From Liquidambar formosana (lineage: Eukaryota > Streptophyta > Magnoliopsida > Saxifragales > Altingiaceae): 64,000 bases of DNA. Location: positions 14,345,848-14,409,847 of the forward strand of contig CM077820.1 of the NCBI GenBank assembly GCA_039720395.1. Reading direction: 5' to 3'. Below are positions 9,945-21,735 of this stretch, one piece after another (the first letter of the stretch is position 1; each line of letters starts with the position of its first letter). The translations under genes and the position numbers were made by a program. The notes under the pieces were generated by a model. It did no database searches. It saw nothing but the letters and a program-made list of their open reading frames with translations, and was not told the origin of the DNA.

Positions 9945-11704
9945 ATGGATCTCTCATTCCCTAACCCACTTCACTTTGTTGTCCTCTTTGCATCTCTCTT
10001 TCTCCTCTTACTACTCATCTTCAAACCCAAAAAATCCCCTCCTGCAAATCCAAAGCTTCCACCGGGTAAAACTGGATGGCCAATTATCGGCGAAACATTG
10101 GAATACGTGATGGCTGGACGAAATGGAAACCCAGGGAAATTCGTAGATGAAAGAATGAAAAAATACTCACATGATGTATTCAAAACCTCTTTGCTCGGAG
10201 AGAACATGGCCGTCTTCTGTGGTGCGGCGGGGAACAAGTTCTTATTCTCGAACGAGAACAAGCTTGTTACCACTTGGTACCCTGATTCGGTGCAGAAGGT
10301 TATTTTGCCTCATCCTTCACATGCTGAAACTGATGTGGGATTAGGCGTGACAAGAATGCGCAGCATCGTGCCTGAGTTTCTCAAGCCAGAAGCCTTGAAA
10401 AACTATGTGTCCATCATGGATTCGACCACAAGGCAACACATAGAGGAAAAATGGGCTCAAAACAATGAAGTGAAAGTTGTTCCGCTGGCCAAGAAGTACA
10501 CCTTCGCATTGGCTTGTCGATTATTCTTGAGCTTCGATGATCCAAAGGATGTGGCCAAGCTTAGTAATCACTTTGCTCGTGTTACTGATGGGCTTATATC
10601 CCTGCCTCTAAATTTCCCTGGCACTTCGTTCTACCGTGCGGTCAAAGCAGGAAATATGATTCGTGAGGAGGTGTTGGCAATCATTAAACAAAGGAAAATG
10701 GAGCTATCGGAGAAGAGGGACGCAACGGTGGGTATAGACCTATTAAGTCGCATGCTCCTTTATACGGATGAGAATGGCAAATTTGTGAGTGAGATGGTAA
10801 TCGCTAGTATGATTTTGGGTTTACTTATTGCCAGCTTTGACACCACAAGTGCCTTGATCACATCGGTAGTAAACTACCTGGCAGAGTTCCCCGATATCTA
10901 CAGTAAGGTATTAGAAGGTAATTAAACACTCCCAAACTCATCAACCCAAACCAATTCTTAGAAGATATTGTATTAGCTTCGTTGATAATCGCTAAAAATA
11001 TCATTTCTATATATATGTGTGTGTGTATATTAAATTAATTAATTCTAACACTACAAATATTGTTAGATTAAATTTTACTTCTTATATAAAACTGGTTTCC
11101 CTTGGTTAATAGAACAACTGGAAATTACAAAGTCTAAAGGTCCAAACGAGTTGCTTAATTGGGATGACATTCAGAAGATGAAATATTCTTGGAGTGTGGC
11201 AAATGAAACAATGAGGTTAGCGCCACCTGCTCAAGGATTTTTTAAAGTGGCCATAAGTGACTTCACTTTCGCAGGGTTTAGCATCCCAACGGGATGGAAG
11301 GTATGTCATATATAATTGTATGAGCTAGACAATGCTGCTATATACATATCAGTAAGATATGCAGTAATGGGAGTAACTACCACTCTCAATCCATTTTATT
11401 GCAGGAATATTGGACTCCATATTCAACAAACAAAAATCCCACATACTTTCCAAATCCAGAGAAATTCGATCCTTCAAGATTTGAAGGGAACGGACCTGCA
11501 CCTTACACTTTTGTACCATTTGGGGGAGGACCACGAATGTGCCCTGGGAGAGAGTATGCTCGAGTAGAAGTACTTGTTTTCATTCACAACGTGGTGACAA
11601 AATTCGAATGGGAGAAACTAATTCCTAATGAAAAGATCGTGTACATAACGTCACCCATTCCGGCGAATGGTCTTCCAATTCGCCTCCAACCTCATAAAAA
11701 ATAA
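9945..11704 (+). CDS. CYP716-family cytochrome P450, intact
   Basis: Three exons by eye: 9945-10917, 11113-11300 and 11405-11704, all with GT..AG introns (195 and 104 bp), giving 486 aa, a normal CYP716 length. An N-terminal membrane anchor (residues ~9-26) is followed by the proline hinge [12 protein letters not shown] (39-50). The I-helix reads ASFDTT (296-301), the K-helix ETMR (356-359), then FDPSRF and the haem loop [10 protein letters not shown] with ligand Cys433. Characterised CYP716 enzymes are endoplasmic-reticulum monooxygenases that oxidise triterpenes such as beta-amyrin, often at C-28; substrate here is inference. The usual I-helix Gly is Ser, and IPKGWK reads IPTGWK. Intron 1 lacks the MITEs present in its paralogs. 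Confidence 0.93.
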
Positions 11705-12126
11705 TTGCTTTACTTCTGCATCTTTATTGAACCTTCTCCAAAGCTATGTTTGTTTGCAATTTCAATTCCTTTTCTTAGATGCTAGCAGATGGCACTTGCA
11801 ACATGTTGTACGCGTGCATGTTTTCATGTTTCCATAGTACCTTGTTAGCTCCTTTGAGCATTGAGCCCTTTCATTCAATAAATTGCAAGTTATATATCTA
11901 TGTACGTACTTGGTTTCCCTTTGATGCTATTTGCTCTCTCATTTCATTCAGAAATATATAGGATGATGATCAATTTAGCATGTCCTAATAGTCTGTGGAA
12001 TCTCCTGTTAGATGATGTAATGGGTCTGCCTGTTAGTAGGCTGTGGCTTCCTTTCTTTTATATATCCTTAGCACCCAAAAAACAAAAAAAATAAAAAGAT
12101 AAAAAAAATAAAAAATAAAAAAAAAT
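11705..12126 (+). other. 3' flank of first P450
   Basis: Non-coding. It aligns with the 3' flanks of the copies ending at 31289 and 42228, sharing the stretch TTTCATTCAATAAATTGCAAG near 11869. It ends in an A-rich tract at 12080-12125. No gene is seen. Confidence 0.6.
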
Positions 12127-12153
12127 CCTTATATCAGCCCTCGCATTAGAGGT

Positions 12154-12540
12154 GAATTGCATAGCTTATTGGATGGTGAAGGGGGGTGTGAGTAGATCTG
12201 TCCCGTTCTTGGCTTGGTTTTAAAGGAGTTTTTGGTGTTTCCTCCCTTATGCTGGCTTTCTTTGGTTTTTTCCTAGGCTTTCCTCTGTTGTCCTCTACTT
12301 TCCATGCTCTATTTAAATTAGCTTGATGTTTTCCTGTCTAAGCTATTTTTGGGGGTATTTTTGGAGTGGTAGTGTTTTTTTTTCTTGTCTGGGCGTTGCT
12401 GTTCTTGGCATGAGGGAGAAGAGGGGGGGGGGGGGGGGGGGGGGGGGGGGTTGTGGTGATGTTATTCTGTCTTGGGTGTTGCATGTATTCAATCTTTAAT
12501 AATATACCTTTTATGTTGATAAAAAACAAAAAAAACAAAA
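12154..12540 (+). mobile_element. 5'-truncated LINE tail with target-site duplication
   Basis: A 387-bp insertion ending in an A-rich tail (AAAAAACAAAAAAAACAAAA). It is bounded by 9-bp direct repeats ATTAGAGGT at 12145-12153 and 12541-12549. It contains a 28-base G run at 12423-12450. The A-rich 3' end and variable-length duplication fit retroposition, but only the 3' tail is present, so the element family is not certain. Confidence 0.6.
12423..12450 (+). repeat. 28-base poly-G run
   Basis: An uninterrupted G tract inside the LINE tail. Its length may be affected by sequencing or assembly error, and it could also form G-quadruplex structures. Confidence 0.9.
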
Positions 12541-12672
12541 ATTAGAGGTTGTACTTTGTGCATTAGTGGGTTACAAGGTATATTAGACCAATGCAATGAT
12601 TAAAACCTCTAATGCATGGTGTTGATATAAGTTAATTAATTAGGTGAGCACGTTGTCACCACATTGGGACTA

Positions 12673-13483
12673 ATATATTTATATAGGGAAATGTTATGTG
12701 CAGCACGAATATACATCCCCTTATGTAGCATTATGTGTATGGACCAAAATCTCTCTCAATTTATTTAATAGATCTCTTTTTTACTGATATGAGTTGGGTA
12801 TGGTGCTGCATAGGATACTGTATGAAAGATGCTTCGTATAATACCAATATATATATATATATAACCCAGTGTTTTTTTCCATTGACTTGGAGCTTAAAAT
12901 GTAACTCGCAAAGCTTTTTCATTGCCTCATTAAGTGCCTACTTGCACACAAGATGCTTTTATTTCGGAAAAGGCAGTACCAAAGTGCACTTTAGAATGTC
13001 TAGTGGTTTGGGTGCCGAGGGCTTGGGATAGGGGTAGGCAAGCATTAATTGGACAGTCGGACTGCAACAACTAAGGTATAATATTGATATAACTTATATA
13101 TATTAATACGAGTTGATCGATCTCCCTGGACAGAACGTACTTAAAACTTTAAATTTATGTCTGGACAGAACGTACAAATTTACGCTTCATATAATATTGA
13201 TCCACAGATATTTTTTTTAATTTTTAATTTTTGGTTCTATCATTGCTTTTCCTTGTTTTTAATGTACGTTCTTTTCCTTGGTGTCAAAATTTGCGACTTT
13301 TATATATCTATATATTATTTTTACTTTTATTATTATTTTTGGTCAGCAAATAAAATTTTATTATATGTACGTTAAAAAGAATATATATACAATACACTAA
13401 GAAACAAAACTATCACCACCCCGAAATTATTTGTTATTGAAGCTTTCTTCTTGGTGTTTCCATTAAAAAGAATATATATACAA
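12673..13483 (+). other. Distal 3' flank of first P450, non-coding
   Basis: Blocks at 12887-12960 and 12975-13045 are also found at 33240-33310 and 34262-34340 beyond the pseudogene at 27884, so these flanks were duplicated with the genes. A 15-base direct repeat CTGGACAGAACGTAC occurs near 13125 and 13161. No gene is seen. Confidence 0.55.
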
Positions 13484-15279
13484 TACACCAAGTCAAAATT
13501 CATTGCTACCCCAAAAAAAAAAGGTAGTCAAAATTCAATTTCAGCAACCACATGGAAGTTTAATCCACACTTTAACGGTGTGGTCATTGTAGTATTGTGA
13601 ATTCAAGACTATGATGATATTAATTGCACGTACAACCTTATTGAACCATTGCGTTTATCGTGTCTAAGTAGTGGGGACTAGGGACTGGTGGTGTCCAATA
13701 AAGTGGTTCACAATTCACACAACTTGCACAATTCACAATTTGTCGAGTAAGACTTCCGTTCAAACACTTAAAGGGCTCATTCGTTTGGATTGAAAGAATC
13801 ATAATGGAACAAAATGAGATCTCAAATGAGACCTAAAGTAAGAAAAATAATTCTTGGAGATTCTTCTTATAAGCTGTGTTTGGTTCACGGAAAATGTGAG
13901 GGAAAGGAAAAAAAAAAAAAATGATGGATTCTATTTTCCCTCATTTGTTTGCAATGGAAAGTGTGAGGAAAAAAAATGAAATGAAAAAGAAGATGGAAAA
14001 TTCTAAAAAAAACTTTTCCATTTAAAAATGTGAGGAAAGTTTGGAAAAATTTTTGAGAAAAATTTATCGGGCTCTAAACTGCAAATTCAGTCCGTCGCCT
14101 CCCTCCCTCTTTTCTCTTCTTCCTCCTTGTGACCACTATCCACAATCTATAGCTGTTGGCCACTCCCATCAACCTTTGTTCAACCACCACCATCGGTGAG
14201 GTTCAACTGCCAGTCACCGCCGATGAACTCCGACTGTACCTTCCTCTAATTAGTGGCCATTCCTCTGATGGATGATCTTAGTTGGGGATATCGAGGTCAT
14301 GGGGTTAAAAGTAAGCGATGCTAGGAATATCGTAGTTTTTATAGTACTTTTTCAAAAGGGAGTTGTAGGGAAAAGCTATGCTAGCTTTTGGAGAAGTTTA
14401 TTAATTGCTTGATGAAAGTGCTCTAGATAGGTGGTTTCTTCTCGGGTTCAAGAGTGAAAGTGGTGGATGTAGAGTTGTTGTTTGATCGTCTTATTGCTAT
14501 TGTATTTTATTAGGGTAGTGTGAAATGTAAAGGAGGATGTGATGGTATGAAGCTTGATAAGGCATGATAGGTGTTTGTGTTAGGGATTCAGAGAAGTTCG
14601 TAGGGGGTATAATGGCCCTTATTAATGCTATAATATGGGGGTAGTCAGAACTTTCTGGTAGAAGTTTTTGGGCATGTATTGCGACATGATATAAATTGTT
14701 CTTCTTTTCTATTTTTCTTGTTGTACCTTTTTTGTGAGCGATTATACGATCAGTGATTGATGAAGAAGGATCACTCTAGCTCCAAATTGTTTCTGCACAT
14801 GTTAATATGGAAATTTTGTCTCTTGTCTGGTATAAATTGTTTACTGAATATCTTTGGAATACATTTTCTGCCCTCTAGAGAGAAATAGGTCTGCACAACT
14901 TTTGTGAAACCTCATTAAGATGTCATCCGAAATTGTAAAAAGGTTGGGAAGCTTGTGACTGCAAATTTTTGCAATATTATTTGGGAAAGTGGCATTAACC
15001 TGTCTTGGAAAATCTAGAATATGGGTTGCCTATGTTGAGCTTTCTTTTTCAGAACTATATTTAATAATATGGGCTCTTTTGAGCTTCCTTTTTTGGTATT
15101 GGAGCATATGGGTCCTTTTTATTTATTTATTTATTTTATAGATTTGTTTTTGTTGATAATGCGATTAGTTTTTATTTGTTCTTAATATCTGATCATCTAG
15201 GTGTTCCTTTAATAGCATCATTGATCACTATAAATAGCTTGCTAGCAACAGCATCAAGTTTGATGGTAACAGGGGAACA
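13484..15279. repeat. Segmental duplication copy A, left part
   Basis: Collinear with 52487-54283 over its whole length, with many small differences. Shared landmarks include CAACCACATGGAAGTTTAATC near 13546 and 52540 and AGCAACAGCATCAAGTTTGA near 15244 and 54251. It contains no recognisable gene; a CT-rich stretch at 14090-14130 is not coding-like in any frame. 15280-15460 has no counterpart in copy B. Confidence 0.85.
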
Positions 15280-15676
15280 TGTTTGTTAACGTATTATGTA
15301 TCTAGATATGGGTAAAAGTTATTTCCGAGGATAAACATGGTTGGCAACCAGTTTCGAAAGGGATTGCTAAGTCGAATTAAAGACCTTCGCTTCTCAAGGC
15401 ATAAGTCACAGGACACAATCATCTTGTCAATTTGATAATTAATTCTCTTTTATTACTATACACTACAACAAAAGGTGTTATCCACGGCGTGCAAAACACG
15501 CCGTGGATGACCTTTAATGGCGTACAAAATTATGCCATGTTGGGTGACACCGTGGAAAACTGTTGTATATTGACGGCGTTTTATGCACACCGTAAATATG
15601 GTAAATTGCACGCCATGAAAGTACATTAATGGTGTGCGAAACATGTTGTGAATAACATATCTACAGCATACAAGGC

Positions 15677-18600
15677 TGTAGACACCCCATTTTCACCCCC
15701 ATGAGTTCATGATATCATTTGGTTAGGTTTAGAAGTATCTAGGAGTTCCTAAGCATTAAAGGACACTTTTGCCCTTTTAAGCCTTAGGAGAATAGGTCAT
15801 CATTGCATGCATAATTTTGTCTCTTTATTGAGTCCCATCACTTGTATTTAGTTTCTAGGATCATTTTGGATATGTGTGTCAAATTTGGTTCAATTTCAGA
15901 TAGGTTTGGATAGTTAATTAGAACTTTTGCGACTTGAGGGGTAATTTTGTCTTTTACTTTGTATATTTTCCAATTGACCTCCAAATTTGTTCCGGAGTGT
16001 TCCATTGATCTTAGAATAATGAAATGATTCTAATTGAAGTGCCAATTTAATTTATTGATAGGTTTTGGATTGGTTCACCACATTACCCTATGGTTAATTG
16101 ACCTTTTTTCGAGTAATCACCTCATGAAAACCAAGCCACCAGAATGTGGTCAGGGATTTTTGGTTCAAGAATATTCTTGGCTTATTCTACATTGAATCCT
16201 TGAAATTTTGGCTTTTTGAATCACTTAAATCGGAGTTAAAATGAAGAATTTGTGTCCGTTTGAAGTTTGGAGTCCGAACCGAGCTAGAATTTCAAAATTC
16301 TTGGATTCCCCTAGGGTGACCGGTTCACCCAACCGGTCCAACTGGTTCACCCAACTGGTCACCCGAGCCCTCCGTCCTGATTTGTCTCTCTTCAAATTTT
16401 TGACGAAATGGGACTCTACTATTCTGAATTTCAGCCTTCCAAAGGACTTCTAAGCCTATTGGGAGGTAGTTTTGAGTTGTTTAACATCCATGGGATTTAA
16501 TTACAGCCCTAGATTGGTTTTATGATGAATTAATTTCAACCATTGGTTCATATGGTTGGTTGGTTATAAATAGAGGCTCATTCATCAGCATAAGGGATTT
16601 TTGACACTTCATATTTATAAGAGAGCTAGGGAGAACGAGTTTGCCCACACCCATATCACTTGGAGGAGGCTTTCTATTGCAATTTTGAAGAGGAAGTAGA
16701 AGACAATCAAGCCAAAGAGAAGGAAGAACGCAGCGAAGACCTTTGCTTTGTTGTAAGTCTCCTTTGCATCCTTTTACGATTCATTTTTCTTCTACTCCAT
16801 TCTCTGCATAGTTGTGGCTTAGAATTGATTTAGGAATCATATATACTCTATATTTTAGAGTGTATATGATTCAAATATGATGTGAAAGCATGTTAGTGGA
16901 ATAAGATTGCGAATTGCTTGCTGTTAGGATAGTTTCTCTCTCAAGGATAGAGGTACGTTATGCACAGAAAATTAGTTGATGTGTTTAGCCCGTTTTCTCT
17001 TCATGGTTCAATTATATGCATGATTTTAAACTTCTTTTGTATAGGACACTTGCTGTGTAAGCCTCATCTTCATAGGTGTATGGATGATTATTTTTTTCGA
17101 GGATAATTATCGTCCTTAGAGGATGAGGTTGTGCATAAGTGCTTTCTGGAGTGTGTTTAAGTGCACTGTGAGTTTCTTTGCATTCTTAGGTATATATTTT
17201 ATATAGGATATGTGAAGAAATCATCCATGCGGAGTGGTTTCTACGTAAAATTATCTCCAGATAGTTTTACTTAAGAAAGCTCGCCGTAAGGATGATTATT
17301 TCACATTCTTACATAAAATACTTACCTAAGGCATCATGTTAGATTTTCTTTTCATATTTTGAATTTTCATATGATATTTTCATCATGGTAATTCATATTT
17401 AGCATGTTTTTGATAGTTTTGTGCATGTTAGGGTGTTTAGAGCATATAGGAGTATATTAGGTTTGTGTTTTTCTTTTGATTTTTGTTATTTGCATGAGTT
17501 TTAGGTCATTATATGCATTTCTAGTATTCTGTCCAGATTTGATTTAGGTCTCCTAATGATTATTTGAGCATGAATATGGTTAGTTTGAGCTTAATAATTG
17601 CCCTATAGAATACAGGGGGTGATTAATTGGTGTTTTCTCGATGTTTCGGGATAATTTGCATATGGTAAGTGGTTCATGGTAAGTTGTGTATGAATTGTTC
17701 TCTTCTCCCCCTCGGGTTATTGTCTTTACTTTGCATTAGAAGTCCTAAGTTTCCAACTCTCTCAAAATTTTGTTTTATTTGGAGTTCTATTCGCTTTTGA
17801 ATTCAAATCTCTTTAGAAGTCTATTTGAGTTAGAATTCTATTCTTTCCCAAATACCTACTTTTTCTCAAACTATTTTTGGAAACTCCTAAGTTTTTAAAA
17901 CCTTTCTTAAGTTGGAAACTTAGGGTTTATAGTTCATTGTAAAGGGAGTAACCCCTTTTCAATCGAATTACATGGACTTTGATCCTTATATCTTTGCATG
18001 TAAGGTACGTAAGCGCTCATTTGATGTTCAAGTCCGCCCTAGGATACTAAGTATCCTAAATTTTCTTTTTTCTTTCGTCCTCTTTCTTTTATTCATTTGT
18101 CCATCACATATATGCTAGAGGAGTAGGATGGACCCATGCTTCATCATTTATCCATCACATATTTGTTAGAGGAGTAGGATGGACTCATGTTTACTCATTT
18201 ATCCATCACATATGATTGCTAGAGGAGTAGGATGGATTTGTTTCTTATTCTCTATCTCTCTAAATGCTTTTCATATCTCTTTTATATCTCTTTTATTTGT
18301 TCATGGATGTTTACATGCTTTATGGATGTTTACATGCTTTATGGATGTTCATGGATAAATGTTGATTATTTATGGATGATTCTTTACATATGCATGGTGA
18401 TTAAATAGGAAGTGATCGAAATAGCCCATATAAATTTAGAGACCCATTTTGGGGCGATATGGGTGCCTATAGGATGTTTCCTAGAACCTTCCCACATTGT
18501 AACTTAGTCTCCGAATCTTTTCTTGTTTTGTAAGACTTGCTTTTCCTAGATCGGAGTCATGCGTTTGGTTTTCAAAGGTTTTCTTTAAAACTATTTTCAA

Positions 18601-18756
18601 GGTTTTCCTTTTTTCCTTAAAAAATGAGGTGGCGACTCCTTGTTTGTTATGTTTTTGTGAACCTTTTAAAAACTAGATTTTTATTAATTTAAATTTCTAC
18701 AAGTCTTTTTAAAAGAAGGGTTTTCCTTCTTCCTGGATCAAAACCCATGGTTCACA
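15677..18756 (+). mobile_element. Solo LTR, 3.1 kb, nested in CACTA
   Basis: It starts TGTAGACACCCC and ends GGTTCACA, with a perfect 5-bp target-site duplication AAGGC (15672-15676 and 18757-18761). A TATA-like TATAAATAGAG lies near 16565 and GGTGGCGACTCC near 18629, which together set the + orientation. There is no internal coding region, so it is the product of LTR-LTR recombination of a large LTR retrotransposon (probably Gypsy by LTR size; not proven). A related antisense fragment is at 6532-8330. Confidence 0.9.
18098..18236 (+). repeat. Tandem repeat within solo LTR
   Basis: Three imperfect copies of a ~50-60-bp unit, each with TCCATCACATAT and AGAGGAGTAGGATGGA, followed by shorter TTATGGATGTTTACATGC repeats at 18300-18350. 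Confidence 0.75.
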
Positions 18757-18870
18757 AAGGCATGTTGTGAATAATGTATCTACGGCATACAATGCATGCT
18801 GTGAATAATGTTTATATGGCATATAATGCAGGCCGTCAATAAGTTGTCTATGGTGTACAATGCGTGCCGT

Positions 18871-19519
18871 TAATGTGCTCCTTTTTTTTTCTTTTTTTTT
18901 TTCAAACTAGCTTTAATTAGCACGCCTTTTGATATTCACCTGTTTACTATTCAATAATTTCTGGCTCAGATACATTCTAGAGCAATAAATAAGCACCAAT
19001 TTTGTAATCCCAACAATAATCCATGATTACTATTGAAATTAGAAGTCAAAAAACAAAGTACAAATTATATTCATTAATCTCATGAGAGCACTACAAAAAA
19101 TAATCTCTTAGAGATGCCATCTCCCAAGATCTCACCTCCCACAAAAAAACTCTCTCATGAGAGCAATACAAAAATAATCCATGTTTCTCATCTAAGTTTG
19201 TTAATTTGTAAGACAAGCAAAAATTTGTAGCTGCCCTCGCAATTTCAACTACTATTTTCTAAATTTCCAAGTTGCATACCATCTCCCAAAATCCACCGCA
19301 CTCGCAACTGCAATCATGGCTGTTACAACGCCTATCCAAACCTGACATATAAACAATCATAAGTCACTAAATTAAACCCGATTTAATTTTCCATAGAACT
19401 TCCCAAATACCATAACCCAAATGCAAAATTATAAATACCAATACAAACAATTACAGCAATGAAATGAAAAAACAATTTCTTTTTTTTTTTTTTTTCATGC
19501 TTTCTTTTCTTTTTGTTGG

Positions 19520-19555
<36 letters not shown>

Positions 19556-19785
19556 ACTAGTGGAAGCTCCTAAGCAAAACAGATGGGCCTTTTCTTCTTC
19601 TTTCATTTTCACCTTTCCTCTTTCCTTGACTATAGCTGTTAAGAGGTCTAATATTTAACAACTGGTAATTGTTTCTTTCATGCTTAGAGCATGAAACATC
19701 TTATAATTCCATCCTCCATCCCCTACCCATGACCCAACTTATTGAACTCTTCTTTTTGCCTCTTTTTTTTTTCTTCCCTTTATCT

Positions 19786-19821
<36 letters not shown>

Positions 19822-20370
19822 GGGTCTTCTTTCGAGGGGCAAGCACCTCCATAACCACTCCAAAACTCCTATTCAACCAAATCAATCTGAATGCATTTTT
19901 TTGAGAAGTGAAAATCCCACCTTCCATCACTTCTATAGTTCCACTTCATAAAGCTTGTTTAGCCTTCTCCTTTTGGTATCTGGGCTATTATGTGAGGAGT
20001 TTGCACATGACCCAACCGTTGTATCATCACTTTTATAGCTCAAGCTTGCAGCATCAAGCACCCCAATTGGACTTTAGGGCACATATGGGACTGAACCACT
20101 TGCACCCTTAATTGACCCACTAATCAGTCACAAATCATGGATCAGCTCAATACACTTCATTACTCTTTCTTGCAAAAACTCAAAAGATAAAAGATAAAAC
20201 CCATTACTCAATTGATCAGATATTAAGTAATCAAAATCAGAATGATAAAAACAAAAGCAATATCATCATTTATTCCCTTTTGTTTGGTCTTTTGGACCAC
20301 TGGAACTATACAACAACTACTCCTGAGTAGAACATATTGAACTCATGATCGAATAATAAAATAAATATTG
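18871..20370. other. CACTA interior, no gene recognised
   Basis: A-rich and T-rich tracts (poly-A 19520-19554), a CT microsatellite at 19793-19817, and scattered short open frames that look like chance in low-complexity sequence. Confidence 0.6.
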
Positions 20371-20903
20371 CATTCAAACAATGATTAAAAGATCATACAC
20401 GAACAACCTACTGTACAGGATCAATGCACTAGAAGCATATTCTTTTCTGTTTATTTAAGTATAGCTTGGTGAATTAGGCATAATGGACACAATTCAATTT
20501 GCATAAGGCATCCAAACAGTTCCTTATAAAGATGGACCATCAGAGTACCTACTTGTCTAAATGATATCAATGAATCTTTATACTAATTTGTCTTTGTTAT
20601 GTATTAGCTTAATGCAATTACTCTTCCCATTTTTTTTTATCAACAACAAGAAGGAATTATGTATCAATATAGAGAAAGAAGTACAGGGGAGGGGACGATA
20701 AGTCAACCAAATAGCAAAACATCAAAACAGGAACGTAGCAAGAAAGGAAAAGAGAAAAACATAAAAAAATATTAAGAAGGAGACTCTAACTACAAATAGC
20801 CTTCCAGTCTTGTTTCAAATCCCACTATTTAGTGCTTAAAAGCACTTTAGTCTCCACTAATTCCACTTTCATCGTACTTCACTTACCTCATTCATATAAT
20901 ATA

Positions 20904-21163
20904 CTGCCTCTGTTCCTAAATAAGTGTCGTACTTTCCTTTTTGGGATGTTTCCAAATAATTGTCCTATTTCAAAAGTCAATGGTCATTTTTTATCCATTT
21001 CCTAAAATACCTTTAAAAGGTATTCTCAAATTTTCTAATGTTTTACACACTTGAGGGCAAAATTGGAATTTCAAAACATATGCATTGATGTGAAAGCATT
21101 TAATATGGTTTTCTTAAAAAGCGTGTTTTTTCAAAGGGGACACTTAATTTGGAACGGAAGGAG
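20904..21163. mobile_element. Stowaway-type MITE
   Basis: 260 bp with ends CTGCCTCTGTTCC and the complement of CTCCTTCCGTTCC, flanked by TA on both sides. The terminal CTCCCTCCGTTCC-like sequence and TA target are typical of Tc1/mariner-derived Stowaway MITEs. Relatives are at 29931-30190, 40352-40633 and 33387-34255. Confidence 0.85.
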
Positions 21164-21396
21164 TATATAACTTGAATGATTAGGAGAAAGCATCAGCACT
21201 TATGGCCTGGTTGGGTATATATATTGTTTATATGTATATTGAATGATTAAGGGGCCTACCATTATGAAGCATTAACCATGCTTCTCATGGCCTTGGTGGT
21301 CTCAAAACATTTTATCTCCATAAATATTACATCCACCAACTCACCCACTTCCATCATTCTATTCTTATATTACTTCTCACTCAACTTCCCCTTGTT

Positions 21397-21735
21397 TTAT
21401 TCATGTAATGTATTTATACACTTTGAATAATTAGGGGATGTCAAAAGAAGATGGCCATGACTTTGAATGAGAAAATAATACAAGCAGCTGCCATGACATT
21501 CATGCTGTGCACGAAAATCTGCTATGGTAGTCCACATTTTGGGGTTTTTGGCAAACAGCCCTTGAGTTCTATGGCCACAAATGACTTTGTATAATCTTCC
21601 ACCATCAAGGACAATCCCTATGGTGCAGAGTGGAACCCCATATGTCGCTTGGATCTCATCCAACAAGCCATAACATGCTAATTGCATTAATCTCTCACAG
21701 TGCAGTCTACTTGAATAGCCTATAGTAAAACACAT
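21397..21735 (-). CDS. Hypothetical 112-codon ORF inside CACTA element
   Basis: Antisense open frame of 112 codons, the counterpart of the + strand frame at 1629-1967 in the other CACTA copy. The two have the same start and stop and differ at about 13 residues. I recognise no domain. Flanking non-coding sequence (20370-22165) is also shared, so conservation of the frame alone does not prove it is translated. Confidence 0.35.
   Translation of the reverse strand: MCFTIGYSSRLHCERLMQLACYGLLDEIQATYGVPLCTIGIVLDGGRLYKVICGHRTQGLFAKNPKMWTTIADFRAQHECHGSCLYYFLIQSHGHLLLTSPNYSKCINTLHE

Larger units (their letters stand above)
12127..12672. mobile_element. Palindromic MITE, cluster family, split copy
   Basis: A copy of a ~175-bp palindromic repeat (see 32723-32900) interrupted by a 387-bp insertion. 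The left part is 12127-12153 and the right part 12541-12672. It lies in the 3' flank of the first intact P450. Confidence 0.6.

Noticed and set aside
9971..10273. Antisense 100-codon frame in P450 exon 1 (and similar at 39403-39798, 47329-47694)
   Set aside because: Each mirrors conserved P450 codons in the opposite strand; no independent coding evidence.
11316..11567. Separate small genes at P450 exon 2 and 3 positions
   Set aside because: They are out-of-frame or partial readings of P450 exons. Joined with GT..AG introns, the exons give complete proteins.
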